Origin: Pararhodobacter zhoushanensis
GTDB taxonomy: Bacteria > Pseudomonadota > Alphaproteobacteria > Rhodobacterales > Rhodobacteraceae
Reading direction: 5' to 3'
Length of the DNA stretch: 64,000 bases
Assembly: GCF_025949695.1 (NCBI RefSeq)
Contig: NZ_JAPDFL010000001.1
Coordinates: forward strand, 3,413,501-3,477,500
How positions within the stretch are numbered: the stretch's first letter is position 1; the number at the start of each line of letters is the position of its first letter. Both the position numbers and the translations under genes were made by a program. Below are positions 25,242 through 36,115 of the stretch, piece after piece. The notes under the pieces were generated by a model. The model ran no database searches. It was given only the letters and a program-made list of their open reading frames with translations, and was not told where the DNA came from.

Positions 25242-26168
25242 GTGCGTCGTTCGGCATCCCATCCTGACGTTGGCCCCAAAAGACCGGGCGCACCGTCCGT
25301 TTTGCGACGGCGTCGGCCCCGACTGTTCCTTGACGCCCAGCACGGACTTTGCAACCGCCTGCGCGCGCTGGCCTCGGGCGCTGTCATCGCGCACAACACC
25401 GGGCGCGAGCTGGTCACCGTCTGGCACCGCGACGAGCATTGCAGAGCGACCTTGCACGATCTGCTGGCCTATGACGGCCCCGTCATCGACGGCGAAGCGG
25501 GCGCGCTGATGCGCGCACGGGCTGCCCGGGTTTATAACTACATGGAAATCGAACCCGGTTCGCAGTTCCGCGAGGTGTTGAACGCCCGCGACTGGCCCGA
25601 CGATGGCGATGTCTATGTGCGGTCGGCCTATACGCTGCACAGCCCCCACCGGACGGTTCAGGCGGAAAACCGCTTCCTGCGCGCGCTGCGCCCCTCGCCC
25701 GAGGTGCGCGCGCTGGTCGCACGCGTTGACCATCCGGTCGATGTTGCTGCGCATATCCGCATGGGCACCGGCCCTGAATTCGACCATCTGCCCTATGAAG
25801 CCCCTGACAACTGGCCCGAAAGCCGCCACGCCGAGCTGGTCGCCTGGCGGCAGAAAAGCGACGTCAGCCGGTTCATCGCGCGGCTGGACCGGATGCTGGT
25901 CATAAAGCCGGACCTCAGCGTGTTTGTCGCCGCCGATCTGGCCGCAACCTATGCCGCCCTGCATCAACGCTATGGCGCGCGGGTGCGGTTCTTGCGACGC
26001 GAGCGGTTCGATCGTTCGGCACAGCAAATGCAGTATGCACTGGCCGATCTGATCCTGCTGACTGCCGCGCCGCATTTTCTGGCAAGCGAATGGAGCTCGT
26101 TCTCCGAGGTCGCGCAGCGTCTGGCGCGCCCATGGCGCACGCTGGAACGCAGCGGCATTGATTTTTGA
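25242..26168 (+). CDS. Fucosyltransferase-like (GT-B/NodZ-type) protein
   Basis: 308 residues from a GTG 6 bases after the previous stop. DAQHGLCNRLRALASGAVIAHNTGRELVTVWHRDEHC is like the nucleotide-sugar region of NodZ-type and O-fucosyltransferases. AAHIRMGTG resembles the HxRxGD loop, and FLASEWSSFSEVA the late conserved segment of those enzymes. No TM segment is seen. The next genes make GDP-L-fucose, which supports GDP-fucose as donor. Assignment is by motif resemblance only; it could use another donor. Confidence 0.6.
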   Translation: MRRSASHPDVGPKRPGAPSVLRRRRPRLFLDAQHGLCNRLRALASGAVIAHNTGRELVTVWHRDEHCRATLHDLLAYDGPVIDGEAGALMRARAARVYNYMEIEPGSQFREVLNARDWPDDGDVYVRSAYTLHSPHRTVQAENRFLRALRPSPEVRALVARVDHPVDVAAHIRMGTGPEFDHLPYEAPDNWPESRHAELVAWRQKSDVSRFIARLDRMLVIKPDLSVFVAADLAATYAALHQRYGARVRFLRRERFDRSAQQMQYALADLILLTAAPHFLASEWSSFSEVAQRLARPWRTLERSGIDF

Positions 26169-26476
26169 ACGCGATGCGCAGAAAAAGGGCCGGAACGCCC
26201 ACCGCGACGGCAGTCGCGGACCGGGTTGGCGTGAGCGATCCAGAAGGTCGCACACCGCCACTTCGCAGTTGCGCTGACCTGCGTTCCGCGCCACGATTGC
26301 TGCACCTGCAGCCCCCCGCAACACGCGGCTAAACGGGCCGCAAAAGACGCCAGTTTTTAGCTTCAATATAGGATTTCCCGCCGATCCCATCCTTTGTTGC
26401 ACATGCAGCACCCCGCCTGTAAAACGGCGCAAAGCGAAAAATTTCATGTTCGCCCGCCTCAAGGTTGCGTAGGAAA
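26169..26476 (+). promoter_or_regulatory. Intergenic region upstream of gmd, probable promoter
   Basis: 308 bases without a supported gene. The second half is AT-richer than its surroundings (26351-26400). TTGTTG (26394-26399) and TGTAAA (26418-26423), 18 bases apart, could be a promoter for gmd, about 50 bases before its ATG. No operator-like repeat was seen. Low confidence. Confidence 0.35.
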
Positions 26477-27601
26477 ATGACAGTCAAAAAAGCGCTTATC
26501 ACCGGCATCACCGGCCAGGACGGTTCGTATCTGGCCGAGTTTCTTCTTGAAAAAGGCTATGAAGTTCACGGCATCAAGCGCCGGGCTTCGTTGTTCAACA
26601 CCCAGCGTGTCGACCACATCTACCAAGACCCGCACATCGACAACGCACGGTTCAAGCTGCACTACGGCGACCTGACCGACACCTCGAACCTGACGCGCAT
26701 CCTGTCCGAGGTGAAACCGGACGAGGTGTACAACCTCGGTGCCCAGAGCCACGTCGCCGTCAGCTTTGAAGCCCCCGAATACACCGCCGATGTCGACGGC
26801 ATCGGCACGCTGCGCCTGCTCGAAGCGATCCGCTTTCTGGGGCTGGAGAAAACCTGCCGGTTCTATCAGGCCTCGACCTCGGAACTCTACGGGCTGGTGC
26901 AGGAAATCCCGCAGCGCGAGACGACACCCTTCCACCCGCGCAGCCCCTATGCTGTGGCCAAGATGTACGCCTACTGGATCACGGTGAATTACCGCGAAGC
27001 CTATGGCATGTATGCGTGCAACGGCATCCTCTTTAACCACGAAAGCCCGCGCCGCGGCGAGACCTTCGTGACCCGCAAGATCACCCGTGGTCTGGCCAAT
27101 ATCGCGCAGGGCCTCGAGAATTGCCTGTACATGGGCAACATCGACAGCCTGCGCGACTGGGGTCACGCCAAGGACTATGTCCGCATGCAATGGATGATGC
27201 TCCAGCAGGACGCGCCGGACGACTTCGTCATCGCGACCGGCGTGCAGTATTCGGTGCGTGAGTTCATCACCTGGTCGGCCCGCGAGCTGGGCATCGAACT
27301 GGCCTTCACCGGCTCCGATGTCGACGAAACGGCAACCGTGGTGTCGGTCACCGGCGACAAGGCTCCGGCCGTGAAACCCGGCGATGTGCTGGTGCGCATC
27401 GATCCGCGCTATTTCCGTCCGGCCGAGGTGGAAACCCTGCTGGGCGATCCGACCAAAGCCAAGGAAACACTGGGCTGGGTTCCTGAGATCACCGCTCAGG
27501 AAATGTGCGCCGAGATGGTCGCCGAAGACCTCAAAACCGCCAAACGCCACGCGCTTCTCAAGGCACATGGCATGGATCTGCCGGTATCGGTGGAAAACTG
27601 A
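26477..27601 (+). CDS. gmd: GDP-mannose 4,6-dehydratase
   Basis: 374 residues from the ATG at 26477 with AGGA upstream. NAD(P) motif [19 protein letters not shown], the GDP-sugar region [15 protein letters not shown], catalytic triad STSELYG and [10 protein letters not shown], and [16 protein letters not shown] are all typical of Gmd. It converts GDP-D-mannose to GDP-4-keto-6-deoxymannose, the first committed step of GDP-L-fucose synthesis. Length is normal for the family. Its product is used by fcl downstream. Confidence 0.98.
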   Translation: MTVKKALITGITGQDGSYLAEFLLEKGYEVHGIKRRASLFNTQRVDHIYQDPHIDNARFKLHYGDLTDTSNLTRILSEVKPDEVYNLGAQSHVAVSFEAPEYTADVDGIGTLRLLEAIRFLGLEKTCRFYQASTSELYGLVQEIPQRETTPFHPRSPYAVAKMYAYWITVNYREAYGMYACNGILFNHESPRRGETFVTRKITRGLANIAQGLENCLYMGNIDSLRDWGHAKDYVRMQWMMLQQDAPDDFVIATGVQYSVREFITWSARELGIELAFTGSDVDETATVVSVTGDKAPAVKPGDVLVRIDPRYFRPAEVETLLGDPTKAKETLGWVPEITAQEMCAEMVAEDLKTAKRHALLKAHGMDLPVSVEN

Positions 27602-27738
27602 GGTCCTGAAAGCTATTGTCCCTCCGTTGCTCGATGTACCACGCGCATCTGAGGGACATTTCAGAACTGAAGGTCGTTGCAGAAGGAAATCGTGACTTCA
27701 GATGTCTTGTCGTAAAGATAAAAGGATAGCGAATTCCA

Positions 27739-28401
27739 ATGGATATTGCCCGTTTTGAGAGCTTAGGCGACAACTGCGAGTTCGGGTTTGTCATGGCGCG
27801 CCATCAGCCAAAGAAGAGCAGCCTGTTGCGTTGGGCGCTCACCCCCTTTCCGGTGTTGACCAGACTGCTGCGCGACGACTTCAAGGATCTCTATCAGTTC
27901 GAAAACCTGGAACCGACCAGCCCCAAGATGTTGCTGGATCGGGGAACGGGTGTCCGGTTTCACACCGACATGGTCCGCGACAGTGTCTTCGTAGAGGATC
28001 ACAAAGCGGTCTACGAAAAAGAGATCCACAAGGTGGCGCATCTGCGGCAACGCCTGGAAGAACAACTTCAGAACCCGGACATGATCTTTGTCTACAAAGG
28101 TCGCCAGGAGCTGCCCAAGGCCGAGCTTCAGACCCTTGCCGATCTGGTGTCCAGGCGGGGTGGCGCGCAGCTTCTCTATGTGACTGCCAAAGGCGATCTT
28201 CCGCCGGGTAGCGTCGAAGCCCATGGCGACAATCTACACATCGCCCGGATCGATCGATTTGCCGATTATGCGACCGCCAATGTCACATCTGAGGCCGTCT
28301 GGGATCAGATCCTTGAGAATGCATCCATCAAGATCGCCCCGCGCGCACGCTCAGCCAGCGACATGCCCGGGAGCAAGCCAGCAGGACAGGAAACTTCGTG
28401 A
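27739..28401 (+). CDS. [14 protein letters not shown] protein (DUF1796-like), hypothetical
   Basis: 220 residues. It begins [34 protein letters not shown], a motif found in a group of proteins in alphaproteobacterial sugar and LPS clusters, similar to the SLGxNC start of DUF1796 (suggested papain-like). [26 protein letters not shown] and [15 protein letters not shown] fit the rest of that family. No signal peptide or TM segment. It lies inside the fucose operon, with its TGA overlapping the fcl GTG (GTGA). Role unknown; sugar decoration is plausible by context. Confidence 0.7.
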   Translation: MDIARFESLGDNCEFGFVMARHQPKKSSLLRWALTPFPVLTRLLRDDFKDLYQFENLEPTSPKMLLDRGTGVRFHTDMVRDSVFVEDHKAVYEKEIHKVAHLRQRLEEQLQNPDMIFVYKGRQELPKAELQTLADLVSRRGGAQLLYVTAKGDLPPGSVEAHGDNLHIARIDRFADYATANVTSEAVWDQILENASIKIAPRARSASDMPGSKPAGQETS

Positions 28402-29372
28402 AGATCTACATCGCCGGACATCGAGGCATGGTTGGCGGCGCGATTTTGCGTCGGTTGAAGGCGCGTCAGGACGCGGGTGAGGCTCTGACGCTGATCACCC
28501 GCACGTCATCGGAACTGGACCTGACCGACCAGCCCGCCGTGCGCGACTTCATGCAGGCCGAGCGGCCCGATGTGGTGATCCTGGCCGCCGCGAAAGTTGG
28601 CGGGATCATGGCCAACAACACCTACCCCGCTGATTTCATTTACCAAAACCTGATGATCGAGTGCAACGTGATCCATCAGGCTTTTGCTGCCGGGGTTACG
28701 CGCCTGCTGCAACTGGGTTCGTCGTGCATCTACCCCCGGGCCGTGCCGCAGCCCATGCGCGAAGACGCGCTGCTGACCGGCGTTCTGGAACCCACCAACG
28801 AGCCCTACGCAATCGCCAAGATCGCCGGGATCAAGCTGTGCGAAAGCTACAACCGCCAGCATGGCACCGATTACCGGTCGGTCATGCCGACCAACCTGTA
28901 CGGACCCGGCGATAACTTCCACCCGCAGAACAGCCACGTCCTGCCCGCCCTGATCCGCCGCTTCCACGAGGCCGCGCAGGCCGGGACCGAGGTGGTGACG
29001 ATCTGGGGTTCGGGCAAACCGATGCGCGAATTCCTGCATGTCGACGACATGGCCGAGGCCAGCCTTTTCGTGCTCGACCTGCCGCAAGACGTTTACGCCG
29101 CGAACACCCAACCGATGCTGAGCCATATCAACGTCGGCTCGGGGACCGATGTGACGATCCTTGAACTGGCGCAAACCGTGGCGGCGGCGACCGGGTTCAA
29201 GGGCCGGATCGACACCGATCCAAGCAAGCCAGACGGCACCATGCGCAAACTGATGGACGTCAGCCGTCTTGCCGATATGGGGTGGCGCGCGCGGGTCGGT
29301 TTGGCCGAGGGGATCGCTGGGACGTATCAGTGGTTCCTTGAGCAGGATTCTGGTAGCATCCGGGACAAGTAA
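28398..29372 (+). CDS. fcl: GDP-L-fucose synthase
   Basis: 324 residues, starting at a GTG that overlaps the previous stop. Rossmann motif [14 protein letters not shown], catalytic SSCIYPR and [15 protein letters not shown], and the substrate region [21 protein letters not shown]. It epimerises and reduces GDP-4-keto-6-deoxymannose to GDP-L-fucose (also called wcaG). Together with gmd it completes the pathway from GDP-mannose. A hairpin lies right after it. Confidence 0.98.
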   Translation: MKIYIAGHRGMVGGAILRRLKARQDAGEALTLITRTSSELDLTDQPAVRDFMQAERPDVVILAAAKVGGIMANNTYPADFIYQNLMIECNVIHQAFAAGVTRLLQLGSSCIYPRAVPQPMREDALLTGVLEPTNEPYAIAKIAGIKLCESYNRQHGTDYRSVMPTNLYGPGDNFHPQNSHVLPALIRRFHEAAQAGTEVVTIWGSGKPMREFLHVDDMAEASLFVLDLPQDVYAANTQPMLSHINVGSGTDVTILELAQTVAAATGFKGRIDTDPSKPDGTMRKLMDVSRLADMGWRARVGLAEGIAGTYQWFLEQDSGSIRDK

Positions 29373-29383
29373 ACTGCGCCTGT

Positions 29384-29422
29384 GCGCCGCAAGATCTGGC
29401 ACAGGTCGGGATCTTGCGGCGC
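29384..29422 (+). terminator. 13-bp inverted repeat after fcl
   Basis: GCGCCGCAAGATC (29384-29396) and GATCTTGCGGCGC (29410-29422) are perfect inverted repeats with a 13-base loop, 11 bases past the fcl stop. No T run follows, but it is the most stable hairpin in the 337-base gap before manC. The rest of the gap (29423-29709) shows no gene and probably carries the manC promoter. Confidence 0.65.
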
Positions 29423-29709
29423 GGACGAACGACACGATGGGCCAGACACCCTGTTGATGACCGCCATGTTCAGGAGGCTATTTTTTGGGCAAAACCAGCG
29501 ACAATCGCGGTCGACAGGCCCGGCACCGTTCACGGACACCCGTCAACGGCCAGCCTGTCATCAGGCGCGCCGACGCCCTCGGCCGAACATGCGCAAATTT
29601 CGTCTGATTTCTTCCACCGCTCAGACACTTAGTTCTCTGGGTGCTTCGGATAAGGCTCTCTTCGGATCACTCGGGCACACCACCAATTCTTTTTGAGGCT
29701 GCAACTTCC

Positions 29710-31149
29710 ATGATTCATCCTGTTCTTCTGTGTGGCGGCTCGGGTACGCGCTTGTGGCCCCTGTCGCGCAAATCGTACCCCAAGCAATTCTCGTCGCTTG
29801 TCGGGGACGCCAGCCTGTTCCAGACCTCGGCGCAGCGCCTGTCCGGCGACGGGTTCGCGCAACCGGTGGTCGTGACCGGCTCGGATTTTCGCTTTATCGT
29901 CACCGAGCAACTGACCAGTGCCGAGGTGACGCCCGCCGCCATCCTGATCGAACCTTCGGCGCGCAACACCGCCCCGGCGATTCTGGCGGCCGCGTTGCAG
30001 ATCAGCGCCAGCAATCCCGACGCGCTGATGCTGGTGGCCCCCTCGGACCATGTCATCCCTGACGCCAAGCACTTCCGTGACACCGTGCAGGCTGCCACCG
30101 AGGCGGCGCGCGCCGGGCAACTGGTCACTTTCGGCATCCGCCCCGACCGCCCCGAAACCGGCTATGGCTGGCTGGAGCTGAGCACCGCCCCCGACGCAGG
30201 ATTTGCCCCTGTCGTGCAGCCGCTGGTGCGCTTTGTCGAAAAGCCGGACCTTTCCACGGCGCAAAGCATGCTCGACGGCGGTTTGCATCTGTGGAACGCC
30301 GGGATCTTCCTGTTCGAGGCCCGCACCCTGATCGCCGCGTTCGAGGCCTATCAGCCCGCCATTCTGGCGCTGGTCCGCGATGCGCTGGCCCAGGCGCAGG
30401 CTGATCTGGGCTTTACCCGCCTTGCCCCTGACCCCTGGGCCGCGATCGAGGATATCTCGATCGACTATGCCGTGATGGAAAAGGCCGACAACCTGTCGGT
30501 CATCCCCTACGGCGGCGTGTGGTCGGATCTGGGCGGCTGGGAAGCCGTCTGGCGCGAGGGCGGGCCGGATGCAACGGGCGTCGTGACCTCGGGGGCGGCA
30601 CTGGCGATTGATTGCCAGGATACGCTGCTGCGGTCGGAATCCGACGCGGTAGAACTGGTCGGCATCGGCCTGAAAGACATCGTTGCTGTCGCCATGGCCG
30701 ACGCTGTGCTGATTGCCCACAAGGACCGCGCGCAGGACGTCAAGAAAGCCGTCACCGCGCTGAAAGCCAAGGGTGCCAAGCAGGCCGAAAGCTTCCCGGT
30801 CGATCACCGCCCGTGGGGCTGGTTCGAGACGCTGGTGCTGGCCGACCGCTTTCAGGTCAAGCGCATCCATGTCCACCCGGGCGCCGCGCTGTCGCTGCAA
30901 AGCCACCACCACCGGTCGGAACACTGGATCGTTGTGTCGGGCACAGCCAAGGTGACGGTCGACAAAGAGGTCAAGCTGGTAACGGAAAACCAGTCGGTCT
31001 ATATCCCGCTGGGCGCGGTGCACCGCATGGAGAACCCCGGCAAGGTGCCGATGGTGCTGATCGAGGTGCAGACCGGTGCCTATCTGGGCGAGGATGACAT
31101 CATCCGCTACGAGGATGTCTATTCGCGCGGCCAGGGAGCCAAGGGATGA
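29710..31149 (+). CDS. manC: Mannose-1-phosphate guanylyltransferase/mannose-6-phosphate isomerase
   Basis: 479 residues from the ATG at 29710 (GAGG upstream). N-terminal nucleotidyltransferase domain: [20 protein letters not shown], with FVEKP in the middle. C-terminal cupin (type II phosphomannose isomerase) domain from ~355: [39 protein letters not shown]. It is bifunctional: it makes mannose-1-P into GDP-mannose and may isomerise fructose-6-P to mannose-6-P. It overlaps manB by 4 bases. Confidence 0.97.
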   Translation: MIHPVLLCGGSGTRLWPLSRKSYPKQFSSLVGDASLFQTSAQRLSGDGFAQPVVVTGSDFRFIVTEQLTSAEVTPAAILIEPSARNTAPAILAAALQISASNPDALMLVAPSDHVIPDAKHFRDTVQAATEAARAGQLVTFGIRPDRPETGYGWLELSTAPDAGFAPVVQPLVRFVEKPDLSTAQSMLDGGLHLWNAGIFLFEARTLIAAFEAYQPAILALVRDALAQAQADLGFTRLAPDPWAAIEDISIDYAVMEKADNLSVIPYGGVWSDLGGWEAVWREGGPDATGVVTSGAALAIDCQDTLLRSESDAVELVGIGLKDIVAVAMADAVLIAHKDRAQDVKKAVTALKAKGAKQAESFPVDHRPWGWFETLVLADRFQVKRIHVHPGAALSLQSHHHRSEHWIVVSGTAKVTVDKEVKLVTENQSVYIPLGAVHRMENPGKVPMVLIEVQTGAYLGEDDIIRYEDVYSRGQGAKG

Positions 31150-32504
31150 GCCTGACCTGCTTCAAAGCCTATGACATTCGCGGCAAGCTGGGCATTGATC
31201 TGGACGAAGAGATCGCCTTTCGCATCGGTCGCGGCTTCGCCCGCGCACTGGGGGCCAAGAAGGTTGTGCTCGGCCGCGACATCCGAGCCAGTTCCGAGGC
31301 CTTGGCGGCCTCGGTCGCCAAGGCGCTGGTGGCCGAGGGGTGCGAGGTTCTGGATCTTGGCCTTTCGGGCACCGAAGAGATGTATTTCGCCACCACGCAG
31401 TTCGGCGCGGATGGCGGGATCTGCGTGACGGCGTCGCATAATCCCATGGATTACAACGGGATGAAGATGGTCCGCGCAGGCTCGGCCCCGCTTGACGCCG
31501 CAACCGGCCTGTCGTCGATCAAGGCACTGGCCGAAGCGGATGAGTTCGGCCCCGCCCTGCCCGGCGGCAGCGTCACCGATATCGCACAGGTCGCGCGCGC
31601 CGCCTATGTCGAGCAGGTGCTCAGCTTTGTCGACGTCTCGGCGCTCAAACCGCTCAAGATCGTGGTGAACGCTGGCAACGGGGCAGCAGGTCCGACCTTT
31701 GACGCGATCGCCGAGGCGCTGGCCGCCAAAGGCTCGCCGCTGACCTTCATCCGCATGCACCACACGCCGGATGGCAGCTTCCCCAACGGCATCCCCAACC
31801 CCCTGCTGGTCGAAAACCGCCCGGTCACTGCCGACAAGGTGCTGGCCGAAGGGGCCGACATGGCCGTCGCCTGGGACGGTGATTTCGACCGCTGTTTCTT
31901 CTTCGACCACACGGGCGGCTTTGTGGACGGCGAATACATCGTCGGCCTGCTGGCCGAGGTGTTTCTGACCAAGGAACCCGGTGCCAAGATCATCCATGAC
32001 CCGCGCGTGATCTGGAACACGCAGGACGTCGTTTGCAAGGCAGGCGGCACGGCGGTGCAATCGCGCACCGGACATGCGTTCATCAAGCAATCCATGCGCG
32101 ATGAGAACGCCGTTTACGGCGGCGAGATGTCGGCGCACCATTACTTCCGCGATTTCGTGTTCTGCGACAGCGGCATGATCCCCATGGTGCTGATGGCCGA
32201 GCTGGTCAGCCGCAAGGGCGCGCTGGCCGATCTGGTGGCGCAACGCCGCGCGGCCTTTCCGTCCTCGGGCGAGATCAACTTTCACCCGACCGACCCCAAG
32301 GCGACCATCGCCGCCGTGCGCGCGCGCTATGAGCCCGACGCCCGCGGCGTGGATGAAACCGACGGTATCAGTCTGGATATGGGCGACTGGCGCTTCAACC
32401 TGCGGTCGTCCAACACCGAACCGGTGGTGCGGCTGAACATGGAAAGCCGGGGCGTTCCGCTGGACGCATCGCTGGCCGCCATTACCGCGATGCTACAGGA
32501 CTGA
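31146..32504 (+). CDS. manB: Phosphomannomutase
   Basis: 452 residues. Phosphoserine loop [14 protein letters not shown], metal-binding [11 protein letters not shown], sugar-binding [10 protein letters not shown], and phosphate-binding [12 protein letters not shown] mark the alpha-D-phosphohexomutase family in its phosphomannomutase branch. It converts mannose-6-P to mannose-1-P for manC. Start ATGA overlap with manC indicates one operon. A terminator-like hairpin follows. Confidence 0.96.
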   Translation: MSLTCFKAYDIRGKLGIDLDEEIAFRIGRGFARALGAKKVVLGRDIRASSEALAASVAKALVAEGCEVLDLGLSGTEEMYFATTQFGADGGICVTASHNPMDYNGMKMVRAGSAPLDAATGLSSIKALAEADEFGPALPGGSVTDIAQVARAAYVEQVLSFVDVSALKPLKIVVNAGNGAAGPTFDAIAEALAAKGSPLTFIRMHHTPDGSFPNGIPNPLLVENRPVTADKVLAEGADMAVAWDGDFDRCFFFDHTGGFVDGEYIVGLLAEVFLTKEPGAKIIHDPRVIWNTQDVVCKAGGTAVQSRTGHAFIKQSMRDENAVYGGEMSAHHYFRDFVFCDSGMIPMVLMAELVSRKGALADLVAQRRAAFPSSGEINFHPTDPKATIAAVRARYEPDARGVDETDGISLDMGDWRFNLRSSNTEPVVRLNMESRGVPLDASLAAITAMLQD

Positions 32505-32535
32505 CGCGGACACGCCTTGCATTTGCCCGATTGAA

Positions 32536-32577
32536 CCGGCAGGTCTGCCCCTGTTCTCAAAGGGTCAGGCCTGCCGG
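32536..32577 (+). terminator. Terminator-like hairpin after manB
   Basis: CCGGCAGGTCTG (32536-32547) pairs with CAGGCCTGCCGG (32566-32577) over 12 bp with one G-T pair; the loop contains CCC and GGG that may extend the stem. It lies 32 bases past the manB stop. It also ends only 30 bases before the ugd ATG, so ugd transcription may depend on read-through or on a very close promoter. Confidence 0.65.
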
Positions 32578-32606
32578 CTGTGGCGCGCAAATGCAGGGAC
32601 GGGACG

Positions 32607-33773
32607 ATGAAAATTGCAGTTGCCGGACTGGGCTATGTCGGCCTGTCGAACGCCATTTTGCTGGCGCAGGGCAATGAGGTCTGTGCGCTGGACATCTCGG
32701 CCGAGCGGGTGCGCGCGGTCAACGAGCGCCGCTCGCCCATCGCGGATACCGAGGTTCAGGCGTATCTGTCGCATCACGCGCTGGACCTGACCGCGACCAC
32801 CGACCCAGCGCAGGCCTTTACCGGCGCGGCCTATGTCGTTGTCGCCACCCCCACCAATTACGACACACTGACCAACGCCTTTGATACCGCCAGCGTCGAG
32901 GCCGTGGTCCGCGACGTGCTGCGCTACGCGCCGCAGGCGGTTGTGGTGATCAAATCGACGATCCCGGTGGGCTATACCCTGCAATTGCGCGCCCGGACCG
33001 GGCATGACGCGATCCTGTTCTCGCCCGAATTCCTGCGCGAGGGCCGCGCGCTGTATGACAACCTGCACCCGTCGCGCATCGTCGTCGGCGAACGCAGCGA
33101 ACGGGCGCGGGTCTTTGCCGGTCTGCTGCGCGACGGGGCGATCAAGCGAGATTGCCCGATCCTGTTCACCGATCCGTCCGAGGCCGAGGCGATCAAGCTC
33201 TTCGCCAACACCTATCTCGCCTTGCGCGTCGCCTATTTCAACGAACTGGACAGCTACGCCCTGTCTCGCGGGCTGGATACGCGGCAGATCGTCGATGGCG
33301 TGGGGCTGGATCCGCGCATTGGCGGGCATTACAACAACCCGTCCTTCGGCTATGGCGGCTATTGCCTGCCCAAGGATTCCCGGCAGTTGCTGGCCAATTA
33401 TCAGGATGTCCCGCAAAACCTGATCGCTGCCGTGGTCGAGGCGAACCGCACCCGCAAGGACTTTATCGCCAGCCAGATCATCGCGCGCGCCCCGCGCGTT
33501 GTCGGCGTCTACCGGCTGGCGATGAAAGTGGACAGCGACAATTTCCGCGAAAGCGCAGTGCATGGCATTGTCGAGCGGCTGCAAGAGAGCGGCATCACCG
33601 TCATCATCCACGAACCGGCGCTGGCGCAGGACAGCTTCAACGGCGCGCGGGTCGAACGCGATCTCGCCGCGTTCAAGGCGCAGTCCGATGTCATCATCGC
33701 CAACCGCCACGCCGCCGACTTGAGCGACGTGGCGGACAAGGTTTTCACCCGCGATCTATTCGGGGTCGATTGA
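32607..33773 (+). CDS. ugd: UDP-glucose 6-dehydrogenase
   Basis: 388 residues from the ATG at 32607. NAD motif [42 protein letters not shown], and active-site [16 protein letters not shown] with catalytic Cys. It makes UDP-glucuronate from UDP-glucose with two NAD+. The 388 residues and the YDNLHPSRI segment match the short bacterial Ugd used in capsule synthesis. Its 3' end overlaps the convergent tail-protein gene by 18 bases. Confidence 0.97.
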   Translation: MKIAVAGLGYVGLSNAILLAQGNEVCALDISAERVRAVNERRSPIADTEVQAYLSHHALDLTATTDPAQAFTGAAYVVVATPTNYDTLTNAFDTASVEAVVRDVLRYAPQAVVVIKSTIPVGYTLQLRARTGHDAILFSPEFLREGRALYDNLHPSRIVVGERSERARVFAGLLRDGAIKRDCPILFTDPSEAEAIKLFANTYLALRVAYFNELDSYALSRGLDTRQIVDGVGLDPRIGGHYNNPSFGYGGYCLPKDSRQLLANYQDVPQNLIAAVVEANRTRKDFIASQIIARAPRVVGVYRLAMKVDSDNFRESAVHGIVERLQESGITVIIHEPALAQDSFNGARVERDLAAFKAQSDVIIANRHAADLSDVADKVFTRDLFGVD

Positions 33774-34085
33774 GCCCCAGACCGGCAAGCCGGCAAGCAC
33801 CGCGTCCACGCTCAGCGCCCCGCCTTCCGGCACCTGTTGATCCTGCGCTTGATACATCGCCAGCCAGACGGCATCGCGCCACGCGATGAACGCCTGCGCT
33901 TCGGCGGCCCACGGCGCGACCGTGGACGTGCGATACCCGGCGCAGGCTGCCGCATCGTTGTAGCCCAAGGCGCGCGCCTGCGCCTCGACCCGGGCATCCA
34001 CCGCCGCAACGATCTGCGCCTTGAGCACCGCCAGAGCCTCGGCTGCGCGGTCTTCGGCGGTCTTTATGGTCAGGGTGAAACTCAT
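33756..34085 (-). CDS. Small phage/GTA-tail-associated protein (DUF4376-like)
   Basis: 109 residues from the ATG at 34085 ([20 protein letters not shown]), which overlaps the likely true end of the upstream gene (ATGA). The sequence is helical, with [22 protein letters not shown], typical of small proteins encoded beside DUF2793 tail fibre genes in Rhodobacterales. Function unknown; possibly a tail-fibre assembly chaperone. Its end overlaps ugd. Confidence 0.65.
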   Translation of the reverse strand: MSFTLTIKTAEDRAAEALAVLKAQIVAAVDARVEAQARALGYNDAAACAGYRTSTVAPWAAEAQAFIAWRDAVWLAMYQAQDQQVPEGGALSVDAVLAGLPVWGSIDPE

Positions 34086-34398
34086 TGGCCTGCCTCCCCC
34101 GCACCGCCGGAAGAACAACGGCCCCTGCCGACGCGCTCACGCTCCAGCCGCTTTCCGGCTGATCGCGGGCGGCATCATCGCCCAAAATCACCCGCACCGT
34201 GCATCGAATGTCGCCGCCCTGCCGGGTCACGACGCCGATAAAGGGATGATCGCCGCCCCCAGGCCTGCCTTCGCCGCCTTCAGGCACGCCTGAAAGATCA
34301 TAAGCCACGCCGTCAATGGTCAGAACCTCGTTCATCACCGAGACAGTTGTTTCGGCGGCACCGGGCAGACCCTGACAGGGAGAGAGTGTGATGTGCAT
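34082..34398 (-). pseudogene. Small tail-cluster protein, C-terminus frameshifted
   Basis: Starts at the ATG at 34398 (MHITLSPCQGLPGAAETTVS, ribosome-binding site GGAGG). As sequenced, the frame misses a stop and runs on through the whole next gene to 33745. If one G is added in the run at 34096-34100 (C5 on the plus strand), the protein ends EAGQ with a TGA at 34082-34084, overlapping the next ATG. That is the normal coupling seen in this cluster. Corrected length is about 105 residues with pattern VSVMNEVLTIDGVAYDLSGVPEGG. It is a small unknown companion of the tail fibre. Confidence 0.65.
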
Positions 34399-34408
34399 GC
34401 GTTCCTCC

Positions 34409-36001
34409 TTAGAACCACAGACCAAGAGCAAAGACATCCGCCGCCACGGCCGTCGCATCGGTGCCACTGCTGGCGCGGTGCGCGCGGATGTAGGTCACGG
34501 CGGTTGTCGTGAGCGTTGCGTAGCTGATGTTGAAGATGCGATCCCCGATCGGCGCCGGAGCCCCCTGACACGCAAGGCCCATGAATTTGGGCGCCGCCGC
34601 AAAAGCCGCAGGCAAACTCCAGTCGGCGCTGTTGGTGTAGAACGGTGCAGCGCGCGTGCCCGCGCCGTTGGCGGTTGGCGCGCCAAGGCTCAGCGTGTGC
34701 CAGCAAAGCTGCACGCCGTTGGCCAAGCGAACATATTTGCCGTTGGCATTGCTGCCATATTCCATCACCGCACCCGTCGGCACCCCGCCGGACTGCGACA
34801 CCGCTCCTGACAGGTTGCGGGTATGCAGCAAACGCGCCCAGGCGCCAAAGACGCTTGACCCCCTGTTGCGCACGAAGGCCTCGGTCGCATCCGCGCCATT
34901 GGCCCGAACGGCAAACTGTGCGCCCGAGCCGACAGACGCCGGCATGTACTGAATCGCCATCCCGGAATAGGCCGCGGGCAGTCCCGTCGCGCCGCTGTTC
35001 GCCCCGTTCGTGGCAAGGCCGCCATAAAGAAAGGCGTCCAGATCCGAAATGGTCGGTGCCGTCGCGCCCAGCACCCCGGCATCCCCGGTCTTGAGCAGAC
35101 GCCCCGCCGTTGTGTCGACCGCGCTCTGCGTGACCGCCGTCCCGGTGACGCCCGTGTTGATCACCGGCGCGCTCAGGGTCTTGTTGCCAAGCGTCTCGGT
35201 CCCGTCACGGGTCGCCAGCGTGCCCGCAATCGGCAGTGTCAGCGATGTTGCCGCCGTCGTGGTCAGCGTCACGGCATGATGGCCTACCCGCGTCAGGGTT
35301 GCGGCGACGTCATTGGCGACACCGGTGCCGCCTTGTGCCGGGGACAGCGCGGTGCCCAGCAGCAGCTGGGCCACTGTCGTGGCATTGGTGGCGGCATCGA
35401 CGCTGAGCGCGGTTGTCCAGGCCGTGCCGTCCGGGCTGACCTTGACGCCGAAACTGTCGTCGCCCAGCGTTCCCATCTCGGCCCGGCCCGAAAAGCCGGT
35501 CTGGAACACCAGCGATGCCGTATCGCCACTTGCCGCCTTGTTGACCTTCAGCTGGTGGCCCGCACCGTCATGCGTCATCAGCGTCGCTGCCGCTGCCACG
35601 GCCAGCTTGTTGGTGCTGTCATAGCTGGTGTTGACGCCCACCCCCGGCACATTCTGCAAATCGGGCAGATCGGGCGCGACCCAGGCCGCGCCGTCCCAGA
35701 CCCGGATCTCGGTCTCGAGGGTTGCGCGCCAGCCTGTCTGGGGTGCCAGAAACAGCCAGCCGCCGTTGGCATAGGCTGCCAAGGCACCCGCCTGCCCCGC
35801 CCAGTCGTTGACCGGCGCCGGGCCGACAGCCCAGACCTGCCCCTCTTGAGGGGTCAGGGGCGGCGTGTTTTGCGAATAGCTTTGCACGCTCAACTGGACG
35901 ATCAGGTCCAGTTTTTCCAATGCGGCATTGTGGGTCAGGTGCTTTTGCGCCTGCGCGGCCTGCAAATACGGCAGGCTCAGATTGGTGGATGTCTCGTCCA
36001 T
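34409..36001 (-). CDS. DUF2793 tail-fibre-like protein
   Basis: 530 residues with AGGAGG before the ATG. Residues 1-110 are the DUF2793 domain (NLSLPYLQAAQAQKHLTHNAALEKLDLIVQ, GQVWAVGPAP, ANGGWLFLAP). The middle has tail-fibre repeats (GTLATRDGTETLGNKTLSAPVINTG). The C-terminus has a knob-like segment (AWARLLHTRNLSGAVSQSGG). In R. capsulatus an unlinked DUF2793 gene is thought to encode a GTA tail fibre, so this may be a gene transfer agent receptor-binding protein, or a prophage remnant. No head or packaging genes lie nearby. Confidence 0.8.
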   Translation of the reverse strand: MDETSTNLSLPYLQAAQAQKHLTHNAALEKLDLIVQLSVQSYSQNTPPLTPQEGQVWAVGPAPVNDWAGQAGALAAYANGGWLFLAPQTGWRATLETEIRVWDGAAWVAPDLPDLQNVPGVGVNTSYDSTNKLAVAAAATLMTHDGAGHQLKVNKAASGDTASLVFQTGFSGRAEMGTLGDDSFGVKVSPDGTAWTTALSVDAATNATTVAQLLLGTALSPAQGGTGVANDVAATLTRVGHHAVTLTTTAATSLTLPIAGTLATRDGTETLGNKTLSAPVINTGVTGTAVTQSAVDTTAGRLLKTGDAGVLGATAPTISDLDAFLYGGLATNGANSGATGLPAAYSGMAIQYMPASVGSGAQFAVRANGADATEAFVRNRGSSVFGAWARLLHTRNLSGAVSQSGGVPTGAVMEYGSNANGKYVRLANGVQLCWHTLSLGAPTANGAGTRAAPFYTNSADWSLPAAFAAAPKFMGLACQGAPAPIGDRIFNISYATLTTTAVTYIRAHRASSGTDATAVAADVFALGLWF

Positions 36002-36115
36002 GTCGGCCTCCTGGTCGAAGGCGGACCATAGGGTCAGACCCGCTAGGAAGCGTGGAGTGTCCGGCCCAACGCAACACAGCCCCGCGCAACACGGCCGCGT
36101 GCAACAGGCCTGATG

